A stretch of 64,000 nt of DNA from Suillus spraguei (taxonomy: Eukaryota; Basidiomycota; Agaricomycetes; Boletales; Suillaceae). Positions within the stretch are counted from its first letter, which is position 1. Each line of letters starts with the position of its first letter. Location: assembly GCA_016800925.1 (NCBI GenBank), contig JABCPU010000060.1, forward strand, positions 1 through 64,000. Direction: 5' to 3'. The notes under the pieces were generated by a model, which saw only the letters and a list, made by a program, of their open reading frames with translations, was not told the origin of the DNA and searched no databases. Below are positions 45,499 to 55,923 of the stretch, piece by piece. The translations under genes and the position numbers were made by a program.

Positions 45499-45798
45499 CT
45501 TATGCACAATACACCCACTGACATATTTACAAACCATAAAGATAATTATCGAGCAAAAGGTCATCGATATCTATTATGTACTAAAAGAGCGAGTCGAATG
45601 AAATGTAAATAACCCTCTCGTGATACAGGAATAAGTATGGCTTGGAGAGTGAGTGGCTGTCCTGCTTTGAATCTAGCGTAGGTCAGGTACTAGCACGACA
45701 CAATGTTATCTAGAAAAGAACGGGATATCGAAATATTCGAAATAAATTCGTATCCGCGGGTACAGAGTCAGTATTAGATACCGAGAACTTGATTTCCC
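45499..45798. other. 3' flank of the secreted-protein gene
   Basis: No feature recognised. Confidence 0.4.
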
Positions 45799-47115
45799 CT
45801 AACAGGTTGGATGATAGCCACTGGTGGCGGCATAGGAGAGATAATTTGCTAGGTTTTCATACGGGATAGCGCGTGTATCACAAAAACCGGTCCACGCGCT
45901 GATGATACCCCAGAACCCGATGACATAATCAACGCTTGAAAACAAAATCATGTTCTGATTCCTGAGGCGTATTCTCTGGAGATAACTCACGAGGTAGGAT
46001 AAGGTCCATCGTTGTTGCTTTTCCCTACCGTCCCGCTAAAAGGTTCGAGTTCCATCTCGCCTGTCTGTTGATGTGAAAGCTCGTCAAATTGACACTACAG
46101 TTCATAGAACAACATACCAAGCCTGCATAGTATGCATCGATCACGTTCTGTTGAGTCATCGATGCTGCTCCACCCGTCATGTTATAGAACACTGCGTCGG
46201 AAAGCATCGGCTCTTCACTGGTCTTGGGCATTGGGGATTGATCAGGCGGGTATTCGTGTTGCAGCAAAACATCAGTATTGCTCCACGCGTAGCAGAAACT
46301 CGCGAGAACGCAGTATTCATTTTGGAAGAGACCATGGGCTACCCAAAATTGACATTGGGAGACCATTGCATCGCATGAACCGTTGTCTGTTATCGGTTGA
46401 GGGACACATGGGACGGTTGACGCCACTATGGTAGCGTTGCACGATGCCACTGCGGGGCATACCCCAGGGACAGATGAATACTCAAGCCAATCCTGGAAGA
46501 CATATAATGAGAGATGATATTGTCAAAAAGCAACGAGTACACACAGCAAGATTTGTGTAAGGAATGTTTCCAGTGGCACAAGAACCGGTCCAAGCAACGA
46601 TGGCCATCCATTGATCAATTATATCAGTAACACTGCAAATAAAATAGTTAAGAATTCGAACACCGGTATATTGTAGGAAGACTTACTTGGCAGGGTAGGA
46701 GCCGCCGGGAGTGATGGAAATCTGATGATGATAGGCATCAATGTAGTTTTGTTGCGTCATGTACGAATTCCCATCTGACATGGCATAGAAAACCTATAGT
46801 ACCAGCAGATCAGCAAAAAACACGAACAATAAGTTTCATTCGAACAGATTCATTCAGCCGGGGTTGGGTCGCAGGCGCATGGGATGCGCTGAGGACTTGA
46901 GCAGGATTTTGAACGCCTGATGAACATGCAGTTAGAAGGAAACAGGAGGTATAATTGTAAAAGTTGCTGAGATCGACCGTGGTCGCGTTACAGCTATTTT
47001 GGAGCGAGAGGCAAGAGGCGGAAGTTGGTCCATCCTGCCTTGCAATGAGTGACGAGGGCAAGGCAGTAACGAGGCCTATGAGACTAAGGTAAAGGATAGA
47101 TATTAGTGTGTTCAT
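45799..47115 (-). CDS. secreted two-repeat cysteine-containing protein, unknown
   Basis: Exons (minus): 47115-46846, 46793-46687, 46632-46545, then 46492 to about 46070 (3' end uncertain), about 46045-45991, and 45934-45799. It begins with a signal peptide, MNTLISILYLSLIGLVTA, and a Kex2-like ARQ site. Then come two tandem modules of about 130 residues. Module 1: CLSLQNSCNATTV..VFYAMSDGNSYMTQQNYIDA, GGSYPANVTDIIDQWMAIVA, WTGSC, IPYTNLADWLEY. Module 2: MVSQCQFWVAHGLFQNEYC, VFYNMTGGAASMTQQNVIDA, WGIISAWTGFCDTRAIPYEN, LANYLSY. The repeats share intron positions, so the gene arose by internal duplication. Several N-glycosylation sites. Probably extracellular; the function is unknown. The exon 4/5 junction is uncertain (donor GTATGT does not keep frame with the obvious acceptor). 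Confidence 0.7.
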
Positions 47116-47244
47116 GTTTACTAGGCAGAGACACTAAGAGAAAGGACAGACAGGATTACAAAGATGACAGGTAAACCGGCGAACCTCAAGATACTTATAG
47201 AGATCGGATGAAATGAAGTTCATACCTCATAATTATGTGTCTGG

Positions 47245-47715
47245 GGCAAGTTATTTACCCGCATTCATTCAAATAACATCACGACCGGAAGAGGGAGCGA
47301 CTGAACACAACAGTCGTGCAATCCGCGTCGGACACGATCTGCCCAAGACGCTTTGCGTCTTGCGTTGCGATGCAACACCTTGTGAAAGTCAGACTTGGTG
47401 TGGGCGGTCTTGGCTTAAGAAACGTGTCATGCTATCACTGTGCCATGTCATTGGTGACCGTGTTCTACATATTTTCCGTAGCAAAAAGTTCGCATGAGAT
47501 ATCTCATGAAGAGTATTAGCGGAGGAGGACAAGTAGACGTTTCTAAAATAGGAACACGTGCCTGCTGGCAAGTTGTATGAAGTTCGTCCAACGTTCGACG
47601 TCCATCATACGGCGGACGGAGCAAAAGCGACTTTGAGTCTTTGAACTTCACACAATTTAGTTCAAATGAAAACTTCGACTTGAACTCGGCTACACGGTAT
47701 AACGGAAATTACCAG
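47245..47715. repeat. relic repeat, inverted partner of 11571-12060
   Basis: CCCGCATTCATTCAAATAAC, GTGAAAGTCAGACTTGG and ACTTGAACTCGGCTACACGG mirror motifs of the first copy. Diverged, with no intact ORF. Confidence 0.6.
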
Positions 47716-48996
47716 GTTTGTCTCTGGCTAGTAGTATAGTGGAGTTACTGACCAGAGCTTCTTGCTTGGGAATCAGATAAAAAGCTGGTCGCTGTATTTG
47801 TCTGGTGATTTCAAACGACCTTTTCCCATTATGATTCTGCAATAGTGAACACATACGTACACATGGTATATCGAGGCAGAGGCAGTATGATCAGGTTTCT
47901 CATAATCTCTCGGGTCCTACTCCGGACCAGCCTTTAATAAATAGATAAGTAACCCCATCACGAGGAAAAGGATTTAGAAAACTGTCTAATGAAGGTGGCT
48001 ACCCGTACGGTATATGAACTATCCATGCAGAGTGAGAGAGCAGGCAAAATTGAATACTTGAATAAAAGACTGCAATCACAAAATACATCAATCCATTCAC
48101 CTTTGCTCACGAACGTTCACTTTTCGAGAGTCTCTGAGATGAGAACCGGTTGACAGTTTGGAGGCTCGGCGTGTGTATGCCGTGACTGGATGTCATTATT
48201 CATATGGGCAGACATGGACACCCATTGCTGCTGGGAGCACCACAATTGTGTCAGGCAGAGCGTCGGACAAAGTCTTCTGGGACACTGGTCGCGCCCACGT
48301 TTGTCGAGCTCCACAAAGTAAACGAAAACGATGAAGGGAGATCTGGTCTATCGATATGAAAGCTAATAGTTATAAGAGGTTTGCGACGTGCATCGTAACA
48401 CTCGCAGCCAGACTCCAGATCGATCTTAGATAGTCAACCCAAATATCTCCAAATCATCGATGCCATCATAGATATATGAACTACAAAGCACACAACACAC
48501 AACTAACCAGCCAGTCAATAACAAGCACAACATACAGCATACAAATCACCATAAATTAGAAAACGAAATGGAAGATAAAGGTACGAGAGGAAAATAACAG
48601 TAATAGAAAAATAATAGTATGAGAAAAATAGATAAAACATGAGAGATAGGGAGCTGGGGCATACAAAGATTCGATGCAATAATGCTGCGGTACCATGGGC
48701 ATAAAACAGTGCAGATGCGTGAGGGAGGGGTATCGTCTTCGACTTTGAGATTTGAAATATAACTGCGATGTTATATGTCGGATGAGTACTGTGTATCAAG
48801 AAAATATGCATAAAGCGGGCGTGTCCGAGAGCGAGCGAGCAACTGAGGGGGATGAATATATGCGGGCGGGAATTAATGATGTGCTGGGACTGGGCGAGGT
48901 AAGGTCTAAATTAGTACAACCCTCCACGGGCTGTATCAACGTTTTGTCGAAGCTTGAAGCGGAACGATGGTGATATTGTGTCGGTGCACAACAAAC
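47716..48996. other. intergenic, no gene recognised
   Basis: Frames are short and unrelated. An A-rich stretch at 48540-48640 (AAAATAA words) is low complexity. The right part is the 3' flank of the coiled-coil gene. Confidence 0.5.
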
Positions 48997-51900
48997 CTAA
49001 GCAGGTACAGCCCTTCTCGGCGTCTTCACCCCTCTAGCGCTCACTGTGGCGTTCTCCTTCTCATCAGCCTCACTAGGCACGCTCGAACTAACACTGACTC
49101 TCCTCGCACTGGATGCAACAGGCGTCTTCAGATTACTCTCTACAGAGCTCGTTGACACCCTCCGCGACACACCCATCCCAAGACCACTGGGTCTCGGAGT
49201 CGTGTTTGATTTGCCGAGGGACGACGAGGGTGTGCGGGATGTAGACGAAACTAAGGGTGTTCGGGTGGGAGGTGTGAATGTAGCAACTGATGAACGGAGT
49301 TTTGGAGCTGGAGGACCCATTTTGCCAGGGGGGTTGGCAGTGGCGTTGATACGCACACTACGGGTGAGAGCGCTCAGGCTTGCGCGAGGCGCTAAAGATG
49401 TGGAAGGCGTGTCCGATTTCCCGTCTTTCGATGCGTCTGACATGGACGAAGGAGGTCGGGATGAAGGTGTTCCATTCATCGATTCGCGCCTGATAGCCCT
49501 ACTTGGAACTGGTGTACTTGACGCCGCGACACTCTTCAACGAAATCTTCCTCTTGATCTGATATCACATGAGACACAAAACCAAACATAGCGAGCGAGGA
49601 CTCACGAGTTCAAGTTCTTGCTGCTTCGAATCCAAAGCAATATTAAGCCCATTAACATCCTCCCGATCCCTCTCCCGCTCCTTGCGCAATTGTACAATAG
49701 TCACGTCACGCGCAGCACTTGTTTGCTGCATCTCATGCACCGTTCTCCTCAGCTTCGCAACTTCATCCATCAACGACCCCACGCGCTCTTTACTCATGCC
49801 CAACATGATATCACTCTCTGCCTTTTCCCGTACCACAAGTTCGAGCTGCGTGCGCAGGTCTTTTTCTTGGGTTTCGAGATCTTGCAGGGCGCGCTTTTGG
49901 AGGAGAAAACACGGGAATGCTCAACTTTGAGGGTGGTGAGTTCTTCGCGGAGGGATTCGGCTTCGTCTGTGTGCGTGAGGAGGGTGGTGGTGAGGGTTGA
50001 GATAGAGGCGTCGCGCTCCTTAATGTTGGATTCGAGGCGAGAGACGTTTTCGTTGGCGAAGGTGAGTTCAGCAGTCAGGGATGTGATGCGGGTTTCATGC
50101 TGTGATGTGTTAGTAAGTGAGATCAATTGGAAAAAGAGGAACAACGTACCTCCTCAGCGGTTCGCTGGAGCTCTGATTCGAGTTCGATGCGCTGGTTTTC
50201 GCCTTCGCTCCATTCTTCTTCCATGTTGAGGAGCTTGGTTTCAAGAGCTTCAAGGTTCGATTTGAGTGCTTCGTTGTCATTCTGGAGATCTTCGATGGTA
50301 TTGTGGAGTTCTGTGGATTCTTGGTGGGCTGCGTCGAGGTCCCTGTGCACGATATCGATAGCGTTGGAGTGTTCCGATTTGATGCTCTCCAACTCGGAAG
50401 AAATACGTTGGACTGCACCAGCGAGGGCGTTCTTGTCCTTCTGGAGAGCCTCGTGAGCATTGACCATCCGCATCCGTTCCTCTGCCCACGCGTGTTCAAT
50501 GGTCGAATGCCTCTCTCGTTCTTCCTTGTTTGCTGCGATGAGAGCTTCCTCAGCCATCGAAGACCGCACAGAATTAGTTGTGAGGTAATCCATCTGTTCT
50601 CTAGCTTCCTGAATCCCATCGCGCAATACACGTTCTGCACCATCCCGGCTCTTGATCTCCTCACGCAGTTTGTCAAGCTCTGCGTCTTTCTCATGGAGCT
50701 GATCGCGTAGGCAAGCAGTATCCGCATGGTCTTGCAATGCCTCCTTTTCACGTTCGAGTTGTGAGATTTGGCGATGGAGCATCCGAAGGGCTTCTCCGCT
50801 GGCCTCGTCCATGAGGCTACGCTCGAGGCTTTCTTGCCGGGAAGTGTCAACTTCTTCTTCGAGGGTGCGACACATGCGCTCGAGTTCACCTGCTTTCTTC
50901 TTCCAGCTGCGCAAGACGTTCCTGCTCTTTTCTTTTTCCTTTTCGGCAACCTCTGCGCGTTTGGTAAGAGCTTGAACGAGTTCATCTCTAGCTCCTAGGT
51001 CGATCTCGTACTGCGCGCAGAGTTCTTGTGAAAGGGCTAATTGAGTACGAAGATTCCAGATGATGTCTTCCTCCTTGGAAGCTGTGCGGGAATGTGTTGG
51101 TTGAGGAGGGGTAGGGGGGATCATTGTTCCCGGTGTATAGTAGGTTGTTGCGTTTGCGCGGAACGGGTCTGGTGGCTCAGAAACGAGTACGAGTGAAGCG
51201 TTTGAAGTGTCGTTGATGTCTGCTTCTGGTGCGTGTTTTCTGAGCATTGTTTGGAAAACTGTATCGCTGAGTGCACGGGAGCGCCGGGTTCGTGGGGGTG
51301 GAGAAGTAGGTGGGATGCTTATTTCAGCTGAAAAGGTAGAGCTTGTGGGAGATAAGGCGAAGGAAGCGTCTACAGGTATGTCTGGGAGGCCTCTGAAGGG
51401 AGTTGAAGTTTCTTGGGGAGAACCTTCTGGGATTTCGATGGCCGTGTCTAGCATTGGTGTTTTGAGCCCTTGTGGTATTTCGTTTCCAGGGCTCAAATTG
51501 AATAAATTTGAGGTGTCTACTTCTGCGAATACGTCAATTGCAGAAGGACGAGGGACTCGCGCTAGACGGTCTGCAAATGAGATTGGAGATGGTTCGGATG
51601 AAGAAGCTGAAGCATCTGGGGTAATGGCTTTGTGGGCATCACGAGAAAAGAAACGGACGTTTTGGCCAGATCCTGGTGTCTTTGGATCACGGAGAATTGA
51701 CCTTACGCTGCCTTCAAGTGAGGGACGAGATGAATTTCGAACCGTGTCTGATGAACCTCGATTGAGAGAGACTTGCGAACCTGTTCAAATGGTCAGAATA
51801 TAAACCAAGTAAATAAATAAATAAAACTGACTGTTTGATCTCAAATGAAGATGTGATCTAACTTTCTTGGGTAGACCGAGTTTCTTGGTAGTTTCGTGGA

Positions 51901-52009
51901 ATACGGATAGGTTTGGATGTTGCTCGTAGACTCTTGATAGAACGTCTGTTGTTTGATCTTGTTCAACGTCCTTTGTTGGCTTGAGTGCGTTGCTTAATTT
52001 CGACCACAT
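48997..52009 (-). CDS. large coiled-coil protein with Ser/Pro-rich tails
   Basis: Exons (minus): 52009-51832, 51780-50150, 50099-49606, 49557-48997; about 950 residues. N-terminal 130 aa: MWSKLSNALKPTKDVEQDQT, RVYEQHPNLSVFHETTKKLG, then GSVRSILRDPKTPGSGQNVR and FFSRDAHKAITPDA. After a Pro/Ser/Thr region, heptad-rich coiled coil runs from about residue 260 to 760 (EELERMCRTLEEEV-like, IKSEHSNAIDIVHRDLDAAH, KLRRTVHEMQQ). The C-terminal 190 aa are Ser/Thr/Arg/Pro-rich and basic, with TP/SP sites, resembling microtubule-binding tails. A spindle-pole or cytoskeletal role is an inference only. In exon 3 the frame shifts by two at about 49889-49894 (GCGC). It shares a 209-bp divergent promoter with LON. 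Confidence 0.75.
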
Positions 52010-52218
52010 CGTCGACGACGACAACGACGAGAGCTTCTTGCGATGGTTCAATTCGAAGTTCGAACAATACTTTGGTTCAATTTGAACGCGTGATCACATG
52101 ACTTCCGCGTAACACATCACATGAATTGTCAATGTGGAAGTTGGACTTAAAGTTACCGGGCCACCGGCAGCGACGAGGAGCTCAACAATAACCGACATTG
52201 AGCTCGACGACGACAACT
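52010..52218. promoter_or_regulatory. divergent promoter, coiled-coil gene / LON
   Basis: Only 209 bp separate the two start codons. It contains GATCACATGACTTCCGCGTAAC with the core CACATGA and CACATCACATGAATTG, i.e. two ATCACATGA-like words at about 52092 and 52115 that could be bHLH (E-box-like) sites. No TATA box is evident. Confidence 0.5.
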
Positions 52219-55200
52219 ATGGCAGTGATGGGATCACTGAAACTTCCAGTTCTGTTGCTTCCTCATCCATTAATTTTACTACCAACTGCTCGACTCACGC
52301 TTCCTATCAGTCGTTCGATTGCTGACGCTATTCTCTCGCTCTTGGATGATTCAGATGCAGTTCTCGCTGCAATTCCACTTCCAGCTCCTGACTCGCCTTC
52401 AGAAGTCACATACGGGACTGCTGCAAGAATTGCCCGTCTTGTAAGACCAAGAAATCAATCTTCTCCCACTCAGCCCTATCTACTTTCCCTTCATGGGATA
52501 GAAAGAATTCATTTCCCTTCTCCAATTCAGATACACCAATTAATGGACATTCTTCCTGTTCATAATGTTGTCTATCCTTCTTCTGAAGGAATACCGTCAA
52601 GGGACACAGTCGAAGCATTCAAACATGCCGCTCTCGTACTCCTCGACCGTCTCGCAAGGGACTCTCCTCAGCCACAACGCAAAGATGACTGGCTAAGAGT
52701 AGCTGCAATAGTGGAGGGCATCTCAGAACAACGCGCTGCTTGGATGGCAGACGTCCTCGTAGCCGCTGTATCACCTCAATACCCAGACAGACTCGGTTAG
52801 TATGTTTCATTTCTCATGTCCATTTATTAATCTGTCTATCCAGCATTCCTCGCTGCTACAGACGTAGAAGACCGTCTCCATCGTGCCACAGAACTATTCA
52901 TCAAACAGTCTTCCATTCAGGAAGTATCAAAGAAAATCGCATCAGCCGTAGATGAGTCTTTTTCCCGTCAGCAGAAGGAATACTTTCTCCGTCAGCAATT
53001 AGCAGCAATTCAACGCGAGCTTCAAAGTTTACAAAACTTTCCTGCTAGTGTTGGTCCCGGCTTCGGTACAGGAGGATCTACAAGCGAGTTGGACGATGAC
53101 GATCAAGCAGACGCAGATGATCTTGCTGATTTACGCCGCAAGATTGAAGCTCTAGATGTTGGTTCAGAGGAACGCAAAGTTGGCATTCGCGAGTGGCGCA
53201 GATTGAAGAGGATTCCTCAGGGAAGCGTCGAGAATGGGGTCATTCGCTCATACGTGAGTACACACTCGATACGTTAAGAATCGATACTCAGCGCTGTACA
53301 GTTGGAATGGCTCACGTCTGTGCCATGGCCATCAAACTCAACGACTACATCGCTTGATGTTCTAAAGGATCACGGTTTCCTCACCAGAGCACGGTGAGTT
53401 CTTCTCTCATCCCCCGTTCTCTACTCACTCTCTGTTAGCGCACAACTGGACGCGGACCATTACGGCCTCGATCAGATCAAACGCAGACTCATGGAATACC
53501 TCGCAGTCGTGCGTTTGCGCGCCCTTGCAGATGCAGGTCAGACTCAAGCTCAAGGGGACACTCCTTCGACGGATACTTCCCTTGGTACTATGCCCACCCC
53601 GCCAATGAAGAGCAAGGGCGTAAAGGGACCAATACTGTTGTGCGTGTATCTTGTATATCATGCATATAACCATCGAACAGTATACAGGTTCGTTGGTCCC
53701 CCTGGCACAGGAAAGACCTCTCTCGGACAATCAATCGCAAAGGCCTTGGGAAGACCGTTCCAGCGCATATCACTAGGCGGCGTTCGGGATGAAGCAGAGA
53801 TCCGGTCTGTATTCCGTTATCTCACCTTGCTCAATAACCGAAATTAGTAACAGGGGACACCGGAGAACATACGTGGCATCTGGCCCAGGCTCTATCGTTC
53901 AAGCGCTCCGGAAAGCCGGCAGAAACGATCCCGTGATCTTATTGTAAGGCTTCTCTGGAATTTACAGTCAGGGATAGTTGTGACGTTGAAATTGAATGAA
54001 CAGGGATGAAGTAGATAAAGTGGGACATAGTAATTTCCATGGTGATCCGGCTGCTGCTCTCCTTGAAGTTCTCGATCCTGAACAGAATCATTCGTTTAAT
54101 GTGCGTTTCTTCCCATCCCTATTACCCGTGGTGGATTGGACTGACTATGGATGGTGCAGGATCATTACATCAATGTTCCTATCGATCTCAGTCAGGTGCT
54201 TTTCATATGCACATCCAATACCCTAGACACGATATCTGCACCTTTGCTGGATCGATGTGAAGTGGTCGAATTATCAGGTGAACTTTCCCTCTTCATCACC
54301 ACTATATCAAAACTGATGTACCCCAAGGATACACCTACGACGAGAAAATGCACATCGCGAAACGTTTCCTCCTCCCAAAGCAAATCTGCGCCAATGGTCT
54401 TTCGGATTCTCAGTTAACGCTGACCGATGACGCGTTGTTGCATGTGGCTACGATGTATACGCGGGAAGCGGGCGTTAGGAGTTTGGAACGGGCAATCGGG
54501 GCTGTCGTAAGGTTCAAGGCTGTGGAGTGGGCTGAGTGGCTTGATAAGGGGAACGGTGCGGTAGGAGGGGAAGGGACGGCGAAGCAGAACGAGAACGGGA
54601 ACGAGAAACAGGACGGGAACGCGAATGAAAATGCTGTCGGGAAAGAATGGCGAGCAGCCGTAGAACCCCACGAACTCGAAAAGATTCTCGGTATACCCCG
54701 ATGGGACGGTGAAGAACGTGACCGGGAAGAGAAACGGGGTGTCGTATACGGGCTCGTAGTCACTGGTATGGGCGAGGGGGGTATCTTACCCGTCGAAAGC
54801 ACCGCTCTTCCAGGAACGGGGAGGTTGAAGCTTACGGGAAGTTTGGGGGATGTGATCAAGGAAAGTGGGGAGATCGCGTTGAGTTGGGTGAAGACCCATG
54901 CTTTTGAGTTGGGAATTACGGCTGGGAGGGGGGTTGATCCACTCAAGGTTCCGGATGTGATTGATGTGCATTTGCATTTGCCTGCTGGGGCGCAGAAGAA
55001 GGATGGGCCGAGTGCAGGGATTGCTATGGTGCGTTTTTTGGGTGGTGTTTTTTTTGGGGGGAGGGCTTGACAGATGTGGTTAGATATGCGCGTTTGTGTC
55101 TCTTTTGAGCGGGGCGTGTGTTCCGAAGGACATTGCTATGACAGGAGAGGTGCGTGGCCTGATACACAATAAATCGCGTTCTGATTCTGATTTCTGTCTA

Positions 55201-55456
55201 GATCACACTTCGCGGGCGCGTGACGCCCGTAGGTGGAATTCGAATGAAAGTGCTCGGCGCGCACCGCGCACAGATTCGCAAGGTGATCCTACCGTGGGCG
55301 AACCGTAAAGATGTGGAACACGACGTGGCTCTGGAAGTCCGTCGGGAGATGCAATTTGTCTTTGTGAGGACTATCGACGAGGCTCTTGAAGCTGCGTTTG
55401 GACGTGGTGCGTTGGGATGGAGGAAGGAGACTATTTTATTGGAGAGCAGACTCTGA
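52219..55456 (+). CDS. PLN: peroxisomal Lon protease (AAA+ Ser-Lys protease)
   Basis: ATP-dependent protein quality control, here predicted in the peroxisome matrix. Exons: 52219-52795, 52844-53253, 53302-53393, 53439-53639, 53688-53804, 53854-53943, 54004-54100, 54160-54277, 54328-55028, 55084-55149, 55202-55456; 907 aa. LON N-domain directly from the start ([20 protein letters not shown]), without a mitochondrial presequence. Walker A GPPGTGKT (430-437), Walker B ILLDE (494-498), arginine region [20 protein letters not shown]. Protease domain with catalytic Ser in DGPSAG (Ser796) and Lys in GGIRMK (Lys839). The C-terminus is SRL, a PTS1 variant, which together with the N-terminus separates it from mitochondrial PIM1. 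A Glu/Asn/Gly-rich low-complexity insert (about residues 640-665) lies between the ATPase and protease domains. Confidence 0.93.
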
Positions 55457-55923
55457 TTCAATTTATCTCTGGATCGCTTTAGATTTGCTTTATGTACCAT
55501 TCATTGTCGTTGCTTTCTTTCGATCTTATCGTTATGTATGTACTCCTTGTATTCAACCTTGTATTACACAAAGATTCATGAGCGATGCCTCTGATTCTGA
55601 TTACTCGAAGGAATGATAACTAATTGTGGAATAGGAAGGGGATTCGATAAGGGATACAAAGGCGAGGGCGCAAAACTGCTTATGTAGAGGGACTCTTGCT
55701 TGCAACGCCTTCAGCAACAAGAGCTTTTGAGTTCGTTGAAAAAAAAGAACACAACACTAGTAAGACCGTCTTCTATTACATGCAGATGCAAAAATGATAT
55801 CCATGTGCCTCCTTCAGATGGCGATTGAACTGACGGATGAGGAAAACAAAGTGATAGAGAACGAGAGAACGAGAGATAGATCGCGTGCAAGGGATGAGAT
55901 GTGTATTAGCGTAGGAGGGGTGT
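55457..55923. other. convergent intergenic, LON / KAP95
   Basis: 3' flanks of two converging genes. No gene or repeat seen beyond short A-rich and AGAGAGA words. Confidence 0.5.

Noticed and set aside
49862..49940. A 32-nt intron to restore frame in the coiled-coil gene
   Set aside because: Too short for spliceosomal removal in comparison with all other introns here (45-60 nt); a frameshift is the simpler reading.
50110..51803. ORFs of 198 and 291 codons overlapping the coiled-coil gene
   Set aside because: Alternative-frame or antisense shadows of a codon-biased coiled-coil exon; their composition (Arg/Ser/Lys-rich, no motif) supports that.
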